From contig WELA01007091.1 in assembly GCA_009602735.1 (NCBI GenBank), positions 502,853 through 546,022 on the forward strand: a stretch of DNA of 43,170 bases, read 5' to 3'. Positions 1-9,523 of the stretch are shown in pieces. Both the position numbers and the translations under genes were made by a program. The stretch is from Mesotaenium endlicherianum. Lineage: Eukaryota > Streptophyta > Zygnematophyceae > Zygnematales > Mesotaeniaceae. Numbering within the stretch: the first letter of the stretch is position 1; every line of letters starts with the position of its first letter. The notes beneath the pieces were generated by a model that was not told where the DNA came from, made no database searches, and saw only the letters and a program-made list of their open reading frames with translations.

Positions 1-303
1 GCTAGGCATTGCTCTCGAGTTCGGCATTCGGAAACGAGGCCAACTCTCTTGTACAGCTTACTGAGAGAGATCTGAATCCAAGGCGAGAAGCCATTGATAC
101 GCACTGTCTTCTAACCTTGCTTATGTATGAGTTTACTGATTTGCATTATTGATGCTAGTTTACTCTCATTTGACTGACGAGTATTATTCACTGCTAGTGC
201 GCTGTCCTTTTGCCGTTAAAACAGTTAACGGAAAATACCATAAAGATTACTTGCTGATATAAAGATCTTTATTAGTTGTTAATCGCCTATTTGGTAAGTC
301 GAT
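1..303. other. Left-edge sequence, no gene seen
   Basis: This AT-rich stretch abuts the abrupt end of the element A RT reading frame. The RT homology stops near 311-316 (residues PEIPF) and the frame then closes within two codons, so the DNA to the left looks foreign to the element. No LTR, PPT or coding similarity was recognised. Confidence 0.5.
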
Positions 304-2118
304 TCATTTCATGAAAGGAATCTCTGGACAGGCAATTGCCAACACAGGTGCCTGTGTCAACAGCTCCTTAATCTTCTCAAAAGCTTGCTGCTCTTTGTCA
401 CCCCATAGCCACTTCTCCTGCTTCTTCAACATGTCCGTGAGCGGTGCACACACCTTGGCAAATCCTTCAATGAAACATCGATAATAATTTGCCATGCCGA
501 GGAGACTTCTGAGTTGATGAATATCAGCAGGTACCGGCCAATCTCTGACTGCTTGCACCTTCTTCTGCTCCACCTTGACTCCTTCAGCCCCCACTATGTG
601 CCCAAGAAACTCGACCTTCTTGAGACAGAAGTCGCACTTGCTCATCTTCCCATATAGCTTCTGATCTCTCAAGACCTCCAACACCTTCCTCAGATGCTCT
701 ACATGCTCTTCCAAGGTCTCTGAATAGATCAGGATGTTGTCCAAAAATACCACCACAAGCTGGTCCAAGTAGGGTCTGAAGATACTATTCATGAGTCCCA
801 TGAATGTAGCAGGTGCATTAGTCAACCCAAAAGGCATGACTGTGAACTCAAATAAACCATAACGAGTCCCGAAAGCAGTCTTCTGAACGTCTCCTTCCGC
901 AATTCGTACCTGGTGATAGCCACTCCTCAAATCGATCTTCGAGAAATACTTCGCCCCGACAAGCCTGTCAATCAACTCGTCCACTCGTGGAAGTGGGTAC
1001 CTGTTCTTGATGGTGACCTTGTTGAGAGCCCGGTAGTCGACACACATCCTCATAGTCCCATCCTTCTTCTTCACAAATAAGACTGGCGCTGCAAATGGAG
1101 ACTCGCTGGGTCGGATGAATCCCTTCTCCAACAAATTTGTCAGCTGCTTCTTCAACTTGTCCAACTCCGCAAACAATTGACGATAGGCGGGTCTCACTGG
1201 TGGCTTGCTCCCTGGTTCCAACTCGATCTTGTGCACCATAGCTCTCTGTGGAGGTAATCCTGCAAGTAGCTCCTCAGGAAATACGCTCTTAAACTCCTCC
1301 AACAGTGCCTTAATTTGGGCAGGCATCTCAGCAGGCTTCTTCTCTTGAGCAAGTTGGCTCTGCTCCTTCTGAGCAAGGGGATCAGACACCACTACTTGCT
1401 CATCCGGCGATGTACATTCGCCCAGGCTGTTAGGATTCACGCTTGCTCCATCTGATGACCTGGCCAGGGCCACCGGAACAAGGTACATCTCCTTCACCTC
1501 ATTCGCCCTGCATAGCTTCTTAACTTGCAGGCTCGACAGAAGACAGTTACTTGTGGTCGTATCTATCTCCACCTGTTTCGCTCTCTCCATTCGACCATAA
1601 CGCCCTTGGACTTTCACTTGTCCTGTGCTCCAGTGCACTTGAGGGTTGGCTTTCCTCAGCCATGGTCGGCCCAATATCACCTCATGGTAACCCAACTCTG
1701 CCTGCTCCATAACTTCCTTACTCCGGTGCCCCGCTACTTCCACGTGAATAGCTTCCGTAGGTGCACCACACTTGAGTCTCTGCACATTCGCCAAAATTTC
1801 CTCCTTAGGCTCATAATGCTTCAGCACATGCATTTGCCACTCTTTCACCAGCCTCTTGTGCACAAAATTTGCACTTGCGCCACTGTCGACCATACACTTC
1901 GCCTTGCTGCCGTTGACTACTCCTTCCACGATGATAGGCTTGTCAACGTCTCGTCCTTTGCTTCTCGGCAGGCTCCTGGGAATAACCTCCTTGTGAGTTC
2001 TCGTCTTCACGCCAGTAGACACCCCAAAACGACTTACTGGCGTCCTCCTTTTTCCTGCTGTTGAGGTTGCTTTGCCTTCACATGACAGTCTTGAGCCAGA
2101 TGTCCAAGCTTGCCACAA
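304..2118 (-). pseudogene. Element A pol fragment: aspartic protease and reverse transcriptase
   Basis: The 604-residue frame begins inside the gag overlap (its first codon is TTG, so it is not an independent start). A retropepsin-type protease follows with its active-site triad DSG at residues 78-80, then a linker and a gypsy RT at about 310-590. The RT shows DYRALNK (361-367), catalytic Asp in KIDLRSG (about 396) and the box-5 sequence FLDN at 458-461. The last catalytic Asp of the usual xxDD is therefore Asn (codon 736-738), which should abolish polymerisation. The frame ends in a stop immediately after the RT thumb region, with no RNase H or integrase. The element is a dead, 3'-truncated copy. 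Its RT is related to but clearly different from element B's. Confidence 0.9.
2009..2055 (-). promoter_or_regulatory. Putative -1 frameshift signal, element A gag/pol junction
   Basis: On the minus strand the gag codons GAA AAA fall in the heptamer GGAAAAA (2049-2055). Five nucleotides later comes a perfect 9-bp inverted repeat, ACGCCAGTA (2035-2043) with TACTGGCGT (2009-2017), with a 17-nt loop. The gag stop straddles the first arm and the loop. Slipping back one base here joins gag to the protease frame. The heptamer is not a canonical slippery site, so the slip step is inferred from frame and position. Confidence 0.55.
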
Positions 2119-3065
2119 TTATAGCAGGGTCCTCTCGGCTTAAAATTCTGCTGCCTGCGCTGGTACTGAACAAGTCCCAAGTCCATAGGTACTGGACCTT
2201 GAACACTCGTGCTTGGCGCTTGAGATCCAAAGTGTCGATATCCTCCAAAGTTGTGGCTGCCCCACTGCTTCTGACTATACTTCACAACGTCGACCCTTGT
2301 TGTCAATGCCATCATTTCTCCAAGACTTGTAGGGTCCTTGAGCGCCACTTCCTTGGCCACAGTTGGCTTGAGTCCCCTCTTGAACTTGTCCGTTATCTCC
2401 GACTCGTGCATGGATGAACATTGAAGCACCAGCTCGTTGAAGCGCGAAACATACTCCTGAACGCTTCCTCGTTGACGAAGGCAAACCAATAGATCTCGAG
2501 CGGTGGCCGCGGGTGCAATAGGTTGAAATTGCCTCCTCAAGCCTTCAAAGAGTTGTTTAACAGTAGCAGGAACTCCAGACAGCTGCTTCCCTCGCTCATA
2601 CCAAGCTCCAGCACTCTTCTGCAGCAAAGTTATGACAAAAGCGACTTGCCTGTCGGGCGTAAGCGCAGAATACTCCATGAACTTCTTCACTCCAAAAATC
2701 CATTGATGAACAGGTGGAGATCCACTCTCTCCAGTATACACTTCAGGCTTAGGCGCACGCACTCCCGATGCGGGTGGAATAACTGGTTGCACCATGAGAT
2801 TAACATGAATTGGTGGTACAACAGGTGCAGGTGCCGAACTCGTCCAAGCGGCGTTCCCCATAACAACTCGCACCATTCTCTCCACCTCCGCGCGCATATT
2901 CTGTTGAAATTGGGCGTAAACTTCTCCTCCAATTGCATTTGCCATTTGCCTTAGCATTGCCTGCATCTCTTGTTGCTCTCTGGTCATCGTTGGTGTTGCC
3001 TGCTGCCTCGCGCGCTCTACATGCTCGACATGTTTGCCTCCTCCAGTTGCCGGCTGCAACTCCAT
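2034..3065 (-). CDS. Element A gag
   Basis: A 343-residue gag with an ATG start at 3063-3065 and a TAA stop at 2034-2036. The middle is the usual retrotransposon gag fold, recognisable by the run [14 protein letters not shown], a W-Y pair and FEGLRRQF. The C-terminus carries one CCHC zinc knuckle ([14 protein letters not shown], about 314-327). The N-terminus is rich in Gln and Pro. The last 85 nt overlap the pol frame, which is in the -1 register. The reading frame is intact even though pol is dead. Gag would form the cytoplasmic virus-like particle and bind RNA through the knuckle. Confidence 0.88.
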   Translation of the reverse strand: MELQPATGGGKHVEHVERARQQATPTMTREQQEMQAMLRQMANAIGGEVYAQFQQNMRAEVERMVRVVMGNAAWTSSAPAPVVPPIHVNLMVQPVIPPASGVRAPKPEVYTGESGSPPVHQWIFGVKKFMEYSALTPDRQVAFVITLLQKSAGAWYERGKQLSGVPATVKQLFEGLRRQFQPIAPAATARDLLVCLRQRGSVQEYVSRFNELVLQCSSMHESEITDKFKRGLKPTVAKEVALKDPTSLGEMMALTTRVDVVKYSQKQWGSHNFGGYRHFGSQAPSTSVQGPVPMDLGLVQYQRRQQNFKPRGPCYNCGKLGHLAQDCHVKAKQPQQQEKGGRQ

Positions 3066-3329
3066 AATATAATATGCAAACTAGCCCAGTTTCAATACCA
3101 GATGAAAGGGGCAGAGTGCCCTAGTGGAAGCGTAGTAACTCACGAGGAAAGGAACTAGTTGCAATCATACTAAAGAGTGCAGCGGCGTTCCACTAAGAAA
3201 GCTTAGGAAAACTACTTGACGTTTTGACTAGCAAGAAAATGCTCACAAATGATGTAGGATGGAAGGTCTTGTCATTACAAACCCGTAGAAATTAACAGAA
3301 GTGGAAGCTGATAAGAAATGAAGTAATTA
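3066..3329 (-). other. Element A leader, possible PBS and 5' LTR inner part
   Basis: No gene. On the minus strand TGGTATTGAAAC (3089-3100) sits two bases after a CA dinucleotide (3103-3104), the layout of an LTR end followed by a primer binding site. It matches only the first six bases of the usual initiator-Met PBS, so the primer is uncertain. The rest of the stretch up to 3329 would be R/U5 of A's 5' LTR, cut by element B. Confidence 0.35.
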
Positions 3330-3845
3330 TGTAGTGAAACAGATAGATAAAGTACTTAGTGAAATATAATACTTTATCTATTCAAGACAAAGATCTTTGA
3401 ACACAAGTGTTAGCTTCTTGAAAGAGAGATGGCTTCTTGAAAGTTAATATATTTTTGGATTTTGGCAAGTACAAGAGTGATTCTGGAATGTCTTTCTATG
3501 TTCTAGCTCTTGTTTATATACTTGCTACATAAGTAATTTCTAGGAAGGTGTATGTTGATGTGTTGGCACCCAACACATCCCAAAACTTGCCACCTCTTTC
3601 TAGAATAATGTGCACATGTCCTTTTGACCTAAAAATGGCACATTTGACTTTTGCCACGTGGAGTTCTTGTAGGTCTTTCCTCTAACTTCGAAAATGCCTT
3701 AGAAGGTTCAAAGGACATGAACCAAGTCACTAAAGTACCTATTCACACTTGANATTCACACTTGAATCCCCACAATACTACTCAAAATATATTTGAAAAC
3801 ATTAGAATATATGCAAACTAATATATAATAACTCAAATGACTACA
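3330..3845 (-). repeat. 3' LTR of element B
   Basis: Direct repeat of 9524-10046 and of the solo LTR at 11635-12137, beginning TGTAGTGAAAC and ending ACTACA. On the minus strand it holds a TATA box (TATATAAA, 3513-3520), a 10-bp perfect dyad (3557-3566/3570-3579) and a CACGTG G-box (3655-3660) upstream of the TATA. An N at 3753 separates two copies of a 12-nt sequence that is present once in the solo LTR, so about 13 nt here are probably an assembly artefact. Confidence 0.95.
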
Positions 3846-3858
3846 TCACTCCCCCGAC
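3846..3858 (-). other. Polypurine tract of element B
   Basis: On the minus strand the sequence GTCGGGGGAGTGA lies directly before the TGTAGT start of the 3' LTR. This is the expected place and composition for the plus-strand primer used in reverse transcription. Confidence 0.75.
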
Positions 3859-4615
3859 AGAAAAAGCGACGTCTCGGCGCGTCAAGTAAGGTCTTACACA
3901 TGTGGAGCAGACTAGTCAACAGCTTCAAGTCAGATGCCACACACGTGAAGAGGATTAGTCCAAGGTGCAAAGTCAGGTGCTACACATGTAAGGTAAACTA
4001 GGCAAGGTCGTGGGTGGTGTGACCTTATTGGCTAGCCTACTCCTTGATGATAAAGAAAAATTATACAAGTTGGCCCAGAATCTGCCACCAATTCAAAAAT
4101 TTGTAGCGTCCACAAAACTGCTCCAAATCTAAAAATTTGAGTGCCACACTGACCGCGTCAAAGAACTCTATCGGGTCACCAAATTTGAGAGCATTCTAAT
4201 TTCTGGAGTGTTGTTGAGAGCTGAGAGAGTAGGCACTCCTCCAAATCTGTGCAGAAACTTCTGAAAATCATGAGTCCTTCTATGCTTCTTCAAATTTTGC
4301 AAACTAAGTCTCAATTTGGGCGTTGTAAGATGTTCAACCAGAGTCTTGAGTTTCAAAGAATTCCAAGTTCAGGGGAGGGCACAATGTCAGAAGGCATATT
4401 CTGCCCTAACAATGCCATCAGCCTGACCGCCTTCAACTTAGAGCATCATATCTCTCTCACCAATGCTCCAAATTGAGCAAACTTGGACTCTAAATGACCG
4501 GCTACTAACGGAATACAGCCAAGTAAATTTTTAGAATTTATTATGCAAAGACCTATCACCAGTAGCAGTTTTAGTTTTCTGTCCAGAAACTGTGAGAAGA
4601 GAAGAGTGTCTAATG
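3859..4615 (-). other. Element B 3' untranslated spacer
   Basis: About 760 nt between the end of the chromodomain frame and the PPT with no supported gene on either strand. It holds loosely repeated segments around 3895-4015 (recurring ACACRTG-type blocks). Short open frames here (for example 4249-4476) have no recognisable similarity. Confidence 0.6.
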
Positions 4616-7466
4616 TCAATTTTTCCTCTTTCTTGTTCTTGCAGGCTGCCTCCAAGGGGTCTTCTGCTGCTTCTTGATGGTGGCAGGCTGCCTCCCTGAA
4701 GTCTTCGGGCTTCTAGTAGAGAGACTTGGGGCTGGTCCAAGATGGGGGTTGGCGGCATGGAAGCGCTTCAACTTTCTCTGAACTTTGTCGAGGTAGTGCG
4801 CCGCCACCCAACTATTCTCCGAATCTGGATATCCTTTCCACTTGATCAAGTATTGCTGCTGTCTCCTGAAATTTCTCATAGCCACTATGTCTTCCACTTC
4901 GTACTCCAAATGATCATCCACTATTGTTGGGGCTGGTGGGGTTGTCACACGTCCTGGGAACTTGTTGTCGGGTTGCACATATGGCTTGAAGAGGGAAGCG
5001 TGGAATACGGGGTCGATGTGCATAGTCTGGGGAAGTTCTAGCTTGAAAGCAACGGGGTTGACTTGCTGGATAATCTTGAAGGGTCCCAAATACTTGGGAG
5101 AGAACTTGCTGCCGGCAGGCCTGTTGTTCAGGGAAATGTTCTTGGATGATAGTAACACGTTGTCACCCACTCTGTACGTAATTTCTCTTCTGGATCTGTT
5201 CGCCACTCTTGCTTGAGCATCTTGCGCGTGTTGTAGAGCTTTCTTCGCTGCTGTAAGGGCTGCTTCTAATGTCTCCATAAAATCTGTGGCTGCAGGTACT
5301 TCATCATGGCCAGCCGTGAAGCTCAGTGGCGTGGTCGGATGGAAGCCATAGTTGAGGAAGAATGGGGACTCTTGGGTAGAGGCCTGCGTAGTGTTGTTGT
5401 AGGCAAACTCGAGGGGGGTCAAGTACATGTCCCAGTCTTGCTCGAGGGTAGACACGTAGGCCTTTAGAGAGGTCTTTAGGGTACGATTCATACGCTCGGT
5501 TTGCCCATCTGATTGTGGGTGGTAGGCAGTAGACATATCCAGCGATGTACCCAAGTTCTTGAAGAGATTTTTCCAGAAATGGCTTGTGAATCTTGGATCT
5601 CTATCTGACACAATTCTTGATGGTAGTCCATGGAGTCGGAAGATGTTGTCAAAGATGAGTCTTGCAAGTTGTGGTGCTGTAGCCTTAGTCGTCGTGGGAA
5701 TAAAATGAGCCATCTTGGTAAGTCTGTCCACCACCGTGAGTATTGCATTATGGCCTCGAGGTGTCACGGGCAGGTCCACGATAAGGTCCATTGTGATGTC
5801 CTTCCATTGTCTTTCGGGGATTGGTAGTGGTTGGAGGAGTCCTCCCGCCTTTTGCGATGATGGCTTGATTCTTTGGCATGTGTCACAGCTTCTGCAGTAT
5901 TCCTTGACTTGCTTAGACATGCCTAACCAGCAATAAGTTCTGGCTAGAACGCCCGTGGTCCTTAGGATTCCGAAGTGTCCTTCAAGAGGGTTGTCGTGCG
6001 CTTCTCGTAGAAGCAAGAGCCGGAGGTCTAAGTCATTAGGAACACATCTCTGGCCCGTGTCTTGCCTCATCCAATAATTGCCTTCTTGCTTCTTGTATGG
6101 GTCCAAGGCTGCTTCTCCGTTCTTGTAGTAAGGGTCTCTTTCATAGGCGGCTGAAAATCGAGCTTCCAGATCTGTCTTCAGGGATGTCATCACTGCGTTT
6201 AATTGCAATCTTGAGAGGGGGTCAGCCGGGTTTGTCTTGCCGGGCTGGTACTGAATCGTGATGTTGTATTGTTGCAAGTATCCGCTCCATCTTGCTTGTC
6301 TCCTTGAGAGATACGGCTGCGTCTGGAGGTGCTTTAACGCCTCGTGGTCCGTGGTGACCAGTACTTTGCGTCCTTCAACGTAGCAGCGCCAAACCTTCAA
6401 GGCATGTACAATCGCCAATGCCTCTCGCTCCGTGGTTGTATAATTCTGCTCGGCTGGATTTAGCTTCCTTGACTCGTAGGCGATGGGCTGCAGTCCCTTG
6501 CCTTGGTCTTGAAGCAGGATTGCTCCTATTGCATAGGAAGATGCATCGGTGATGACGTGGAAGGGCCAGTTCGGGTTTGGACTTTGGAGTGTGAGCATTG
6601 GGGATGTGGTCAATCTTCGCTTTAACTCTTGAAATGCCTCTTCCTCTTTCTCGGTCCATGAATAAAGCCTGTCCTTCTTGAGTAGATCTGTCAGGGGGGC
6701 TGCTATGTGCGAGAAGCTTTGGATGAATCTCCTGTACAAATTGGCAAATCCCAAGAATGATTGGAGTTCTTTCTTCGTCGTGGGGGTTGGCCATTCCTCC
6801 ACCACCGTGGTCTTCTTGGGGTCTATCTTGATGCCATCAGCAGTCACGTGGAGACCTAGGAACTCCACTTCTTGTTTGGCAAACTCGCACTTTGACTCCT
6901 TCGCAAATAGCTTGTTTTGCTTCAATACTTCAAGGACTTCTTTCAAGTGTCTCGCATGCTCTTCAAGGGTCTTGCTGTAGATAAGGATGTCATCGATGAA
7001 TACCACCACAAATCTGTCCAACATGGGCTGAAATATGGCGTTCATCATAGTCATGAAAGTTGCTGGCGCGTTGGTGAGTCCAAATGGCAGGACCATGAAC
7101 TCAAAATGTCCATATCTTGTCCTGAATGCCGTCTTCTCTATGTCCGGTTCTGCGATGCGAATCTGGTGGTAGCCGCTCCTCAAGTCCACCTTCATGAAGT
7201 ACTTGGCTCCAATCAGCCTGTCCATGAGCTCATCCATGCGCGGCAGCGGGTATCGATTCTTGATGGTGATCTTGTTGAGGGCGCGATAGTCCACACACAT
7301 CCTCAAGNTTGAGGGCGCGATAGTCCACACATATCCTCAAGGTACCATCTTTCTTCTTGACAAATAGCTCCGGGGCTCCAAATGGCGACTTGCTAGGTCG
7401 AATGAAGCCATGCTCCAGTAGCTCCTTGATTTGCTTCTTGACTTCGTCTAGCTCCGTGTATGACAT
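4616..7466 (-). CDS. Element B pol: RT, RNase H, integrase, chromodomain
   Basis: The main frame runs 7330-4616 (904 residues) and the adjoining RT N-terminus lies at 7230-7466; the split coincides with the N at 7308. RT shows VDLRSGYHQ (Asp49) and the intact FIDD box (111-114). RNase H has Asp263, Glu302, Asp329 and Asp371. Integrase has the HHCC finger (His446, His453, Cys483, Cys486) and catalytic Asp516, Asp577, Glu613 with DX35E spacing. A GPF module (KYLGPF) and a chromodomain (810-858, EVEDIV with the WKGYP core) follow, then a basic tail. The chromodomain is known to bind methylated histone tails and steer integration into heterochromatin. No stop interrupts the 904-residue frame. Confidence 0.95.
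7308..7308. other. Single N between duplicated flanks in element B pol
   Basis: The 33 nt before the N (7275-7307) recur immediately after it (7309-7341) with one mismatch. The extra copy splits the RT frame. This looks like two contig ends that overlap but were not merged. Confidence 0.8.
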
Positions 7467-8302
7467 TTTAAACGTAGCCCGAGAGATGGGCTTGCTTCTC
7501 CGCGTATGACATTTTGAACGGAGGTCGAGAGATGGGCTTGCTTCCGGGCTCCATCTCTATCTTGTGGTCTACGAATCTCTTTGGGGGTAGACCCTTGGGG
7601 AATTCCGGGGAGAATACTTCTTTGTAGTCCTCTAAGACTTCTTGTATCTCCTTGGGAACGGGGCTGCCTTCTTGACTCTCGATGTGTTTCTTGATGTCTT
7701 TTGGCGGGATCAAGGCCAAAAGAAGCTCGTGTCCCTTCCTCACAAGTCTCTTGGGTTGGAGGGCGGACAATAGTATCTCGTGTGCCGGCTTCTTGATGTC
7801 TTGGGTCTAGATATTCTGGATTGCACGCATAATACAGATTCTTGAAGTGATCATTCTTGATCTTGGTAGTACCGTCCCTCGAATCAACTTGGGGGTTGTG
7901 CTTGGTCAACGAAGGCGTCCCTAGGATGACGTCGTACTTGCCCGATTGCATGGGGTAAAACACTACTCTATCCTTGAAGGACTTTATAGACAGTGACAAG
8001 GGGTACGTCTTCTTGGAAGGAGTAGTATAGGAGAATCCGTCAGGCATCATAATCTCCTTGTCGTGGTCAAGAGTTTGCATAGCAATACCGTGCTTGGTGG
8101 CAAAATCTGCAGCGATGAAGTTGCCTTGAGCTCCGCTATCCACCAAGATGTGGACCTTCTCTCCTCCAAGGTAACCTCTCAAACTCATTGGGACTGGAAC
8201 GTCGTCTTCAATGGGGGTCTCCACCTCACTTGGCGTGTTGCCTTCTCGTGAAGTGGGTCGTGGGGTGGTAGGCTCCCGGCCTACCGGCGCTGTACGTTTT
8301 TT
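7448..8302 (-). CDS. Element B protease and protease-RT linker (pol N-terminus)
   Basis: This frame is -1 relative to gag and is entered at the slippery site 8296-8302. It encodes a retropepsin-type aspartic protease with active site [10 protein letters not shown] (about residues 72-81 of the 303-residue frame starting at 8359), a flap-like region and the conserved YDVILGTP. Near 7795 the conserved reading moves to another frame (7468-7770: [11 protein letters not shown], the EFP..LPP linker and [11 protein letters not shown], which leads into RT), implying a single-base indel. A 46-nt partial duplication at 7457-7543 then separates it from RT. Homology covers the whole stretch despite these two breaks. 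Confidence 0.85.
   Translation of the reverse strand, partial: KKRTAPVGREPTTPRPTSREGNTPSEVETPIEDDVPVPMSLRGYLGGEKVHILVDSGAQGNFIAADFATKHGIAMQTLDHDKEIMMPDGFSYTTPSKKTYPLSLSIKSFKDRVVFYPMQSGKYDVILGTPSLTKHNPQVDSRDGTTKIKNDHFKNLYYACNPEYLDPRHQEAGTRDTIVRPPTQETCEEGTRASFGLDPAKRHQETHRESRRQPRSQGDTRSLRGLQRSILPGIPQGSTPKEIRRPQDRDGARKQAHLSTSVQNVIRGEASPSLGLRLKCHTRS
8267..8302 (-). promoter_or_regulatory. -1 programmed frameshift signal, element B gag/pol
   Basis: On the minus strand the canonical slippery heptamer A AAA AAC (8296-8302) is in the gag frame, ending at gag codon 397 of 401. A 10-nt spacer leads to a perfect 7-bp stem, GGTAGGC (8279-8285) with GCCTACC (8267-8273), and a 5-nt CGGGA loop. The gag TAG stop lies in the stem. 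A -1 slip moves translation exactly into the protease frame. Confidence 0.85.
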
Positions 8303-9486
8303 AACAACTTTATGGGGCATGAAAGTGCACGATGGCTCTTTTCCTTGCAATAAAAGCATAGTCCAGCCGTCATGAGAGATTCTTTTTCAGCCGAGGAGAG
8401 TCTTGCTTTCACTCCTTGCTGGTCTCTTGCATCATAAGTGTCATTGGAGGGTCTTCCACTCCTCCGGGCAGCCGCGGGGTCCCTTTTAATAACTCCGATT
8501 TCCATGGGTGTGGGTCCATATTCGGATGTGGAAGGGGCTGCGTACACCCGCGTCGTCGGAACCCGTGAAGATGAAGGCACGGAGTGCTTGAAATCCAAGG
8601 TATCCACCTTTTGGGCCACTTCAATGATCTTTGAGAAGTCCGTCAAGTCGCGTAATTCCACTTCCTTTGCCACCTTGGGTTTGAGGCCAAAGATGTAGCG
8701 GTCAATCTTCTCCTCGAGAGACATGTTGGGGATCTCAAGAGTGAGGGCGTGAAATCTGGATGTATACTCTTGAACGGACGTCGTTTGCTTGAGATGGTGG
8801 AGCTTTCCTCGGGCAATCTTCTCCGCATTGATGGGCATGAATTGCTTCTTGAGGGCCTCACGAAAATCTGCCCATCTTGCATATGATGGTGGGGGCTCTT
8901 GGCCGAGCATGGGGTGCGCCATAGCTTGATATATAGCCGCTTGATAGTTACGCCACCATGATGTTGCTGCTCCTCTAAGTAAGGTAACGGCAAAGGGAAC
9001 GTAGTCCTCCTCGGGTACTTCAAGGAACGCGAGGTACGTCTCCACTTGGTAGAGCCATAAATTCAGGTTGGCACCTTTCCCGGGGTTGAAAGTGTCGGGT
9101 TTGCCGGGCTTGATGAGTTTCCTTGCTCTCGTTGGCTCTTGTGGAGGCGCTTGAGCCGGGGCTGGATTTTGAGCATTGCTCGCAATAGGGGCAACCATGG
9201 CAGCCATAGCTTCTCTTGACGCTTGCACGGTTGCTTCATAGGTGGCCAAGCCCACTTGGTTGTGGACGGTCATTAGGAAGGCTGCCCACTCATTTGCGGG
9301 AATTCCTTGTGGTGGGGTTAACTTTGCTATAGCGGCTGCCACGGGATTTGACATTGCTCCTCCTTGTGGTGCTTCTTGTTGTTGCAGATTTTCTTGAGTG
9401 GGCTCTCCCATCGGCGCTGGAGGAGGGTCTCTTGGAGAGGAAGGGCTTCCTTTGAAAGCTTGCTGTTGGTCTTGAGGATCGGCCAT
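8281..9486 (-). CDS. Element B gag
   Basis: A 401-residue gag with an ATG at 9484-9486, 25 nt downstream of the PBS. The N-terminal 100 residues are Gln, Pro and Ala-rich. The capsid-like region follows (KPDTFNPGKG, WLYQVETYLAF, LRGAATSWWRNY, FREALKKQF, VQEYTSRFHAL), typical of plant and algal gypsy gag. One CCHC-type knuckle ends the protein (CFYCKEKSHRALSC, 377-390); note Ser in place of the usual Gly before His. The TAG stop at 8281-8283 is bypassed by the frameshift signal just upstream. The frame has no internal stop. Confidence 0.92.
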   Translation of the reverse strand: MADPQDQQQAFKGSPSSPRDPPPAPMGEPTQENLQQQEAPQGGAMSNPVAAAIAKLTPPQGIPANEWAAFLMTVHNQVGLATYEATVQASREAMAAMVAPIASNAQNPAPAQAPPQEPTRARKLIKPGKPDTFNPGKGANLNLWLYQVETYLAFLEVPEEDYVPFAVTLLRGAATSWWRNYQAAIYQAMAHPMLGQEPPPSYARWADFREALKKQFMPINAEKIARGKLHHLKQTTSVQEYTSRFHALTLEIPNMSLEEKIDRYIFGLKPKVAKEVELRDLTDFSKIIEVAQKVDTLDFKHSVPSSSRVPTTRVYAAPSTSEYGPTPMEIGVIKRDPAAARRSGRPSNDTYDARDQQGVKARLSSAEKESLMTAGLCFYCKEKSHRALSCPIKLLKNVQRR

Positions 9487-9510
9487 CTTCTTGTGCTACC
9501 AAGGTGCCTA

Positions 9511-9522
9511 GCTCCGATACCA
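9511..9522 (-). other. Primer binding site of element B (initiator-Met tRNA type)
   Basis: On the minus strand TGGTATCGGAGC begins one base after the end of the 5' LTR. It matches the common plant gypsy PBS TGGTATCAGAGC at 11 of 12 positions; that PBS pairs with the 3' end of initiator tRNA-Met. Confidence 0.85.
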
Positions 9523-9523
9523 C

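Larger units (their letters stand above)
304..3329 (-). mobile_element. Element A: truncated Ty3/gypsy retrotransposon
   Basis: Minus-strand remnant with a gag frame (2034-3065) and a protease-RT frame (304-2118). RNase H, integrase and the 3' LTR are absent because the pol frame ends at the RT/RNase H junction. The leader (3066-3102) and a possible internal edge of the 5' LTR (near 3103) follow, and element B then interrupts at 3330. The likely continuation of A's LTR resumes at about 10047, where a minus-strand TATA box is seen. Family assignment to Ty3/gypsy rests on RT motifs ([29 protein letters not shown]). Confidence 0.88.
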
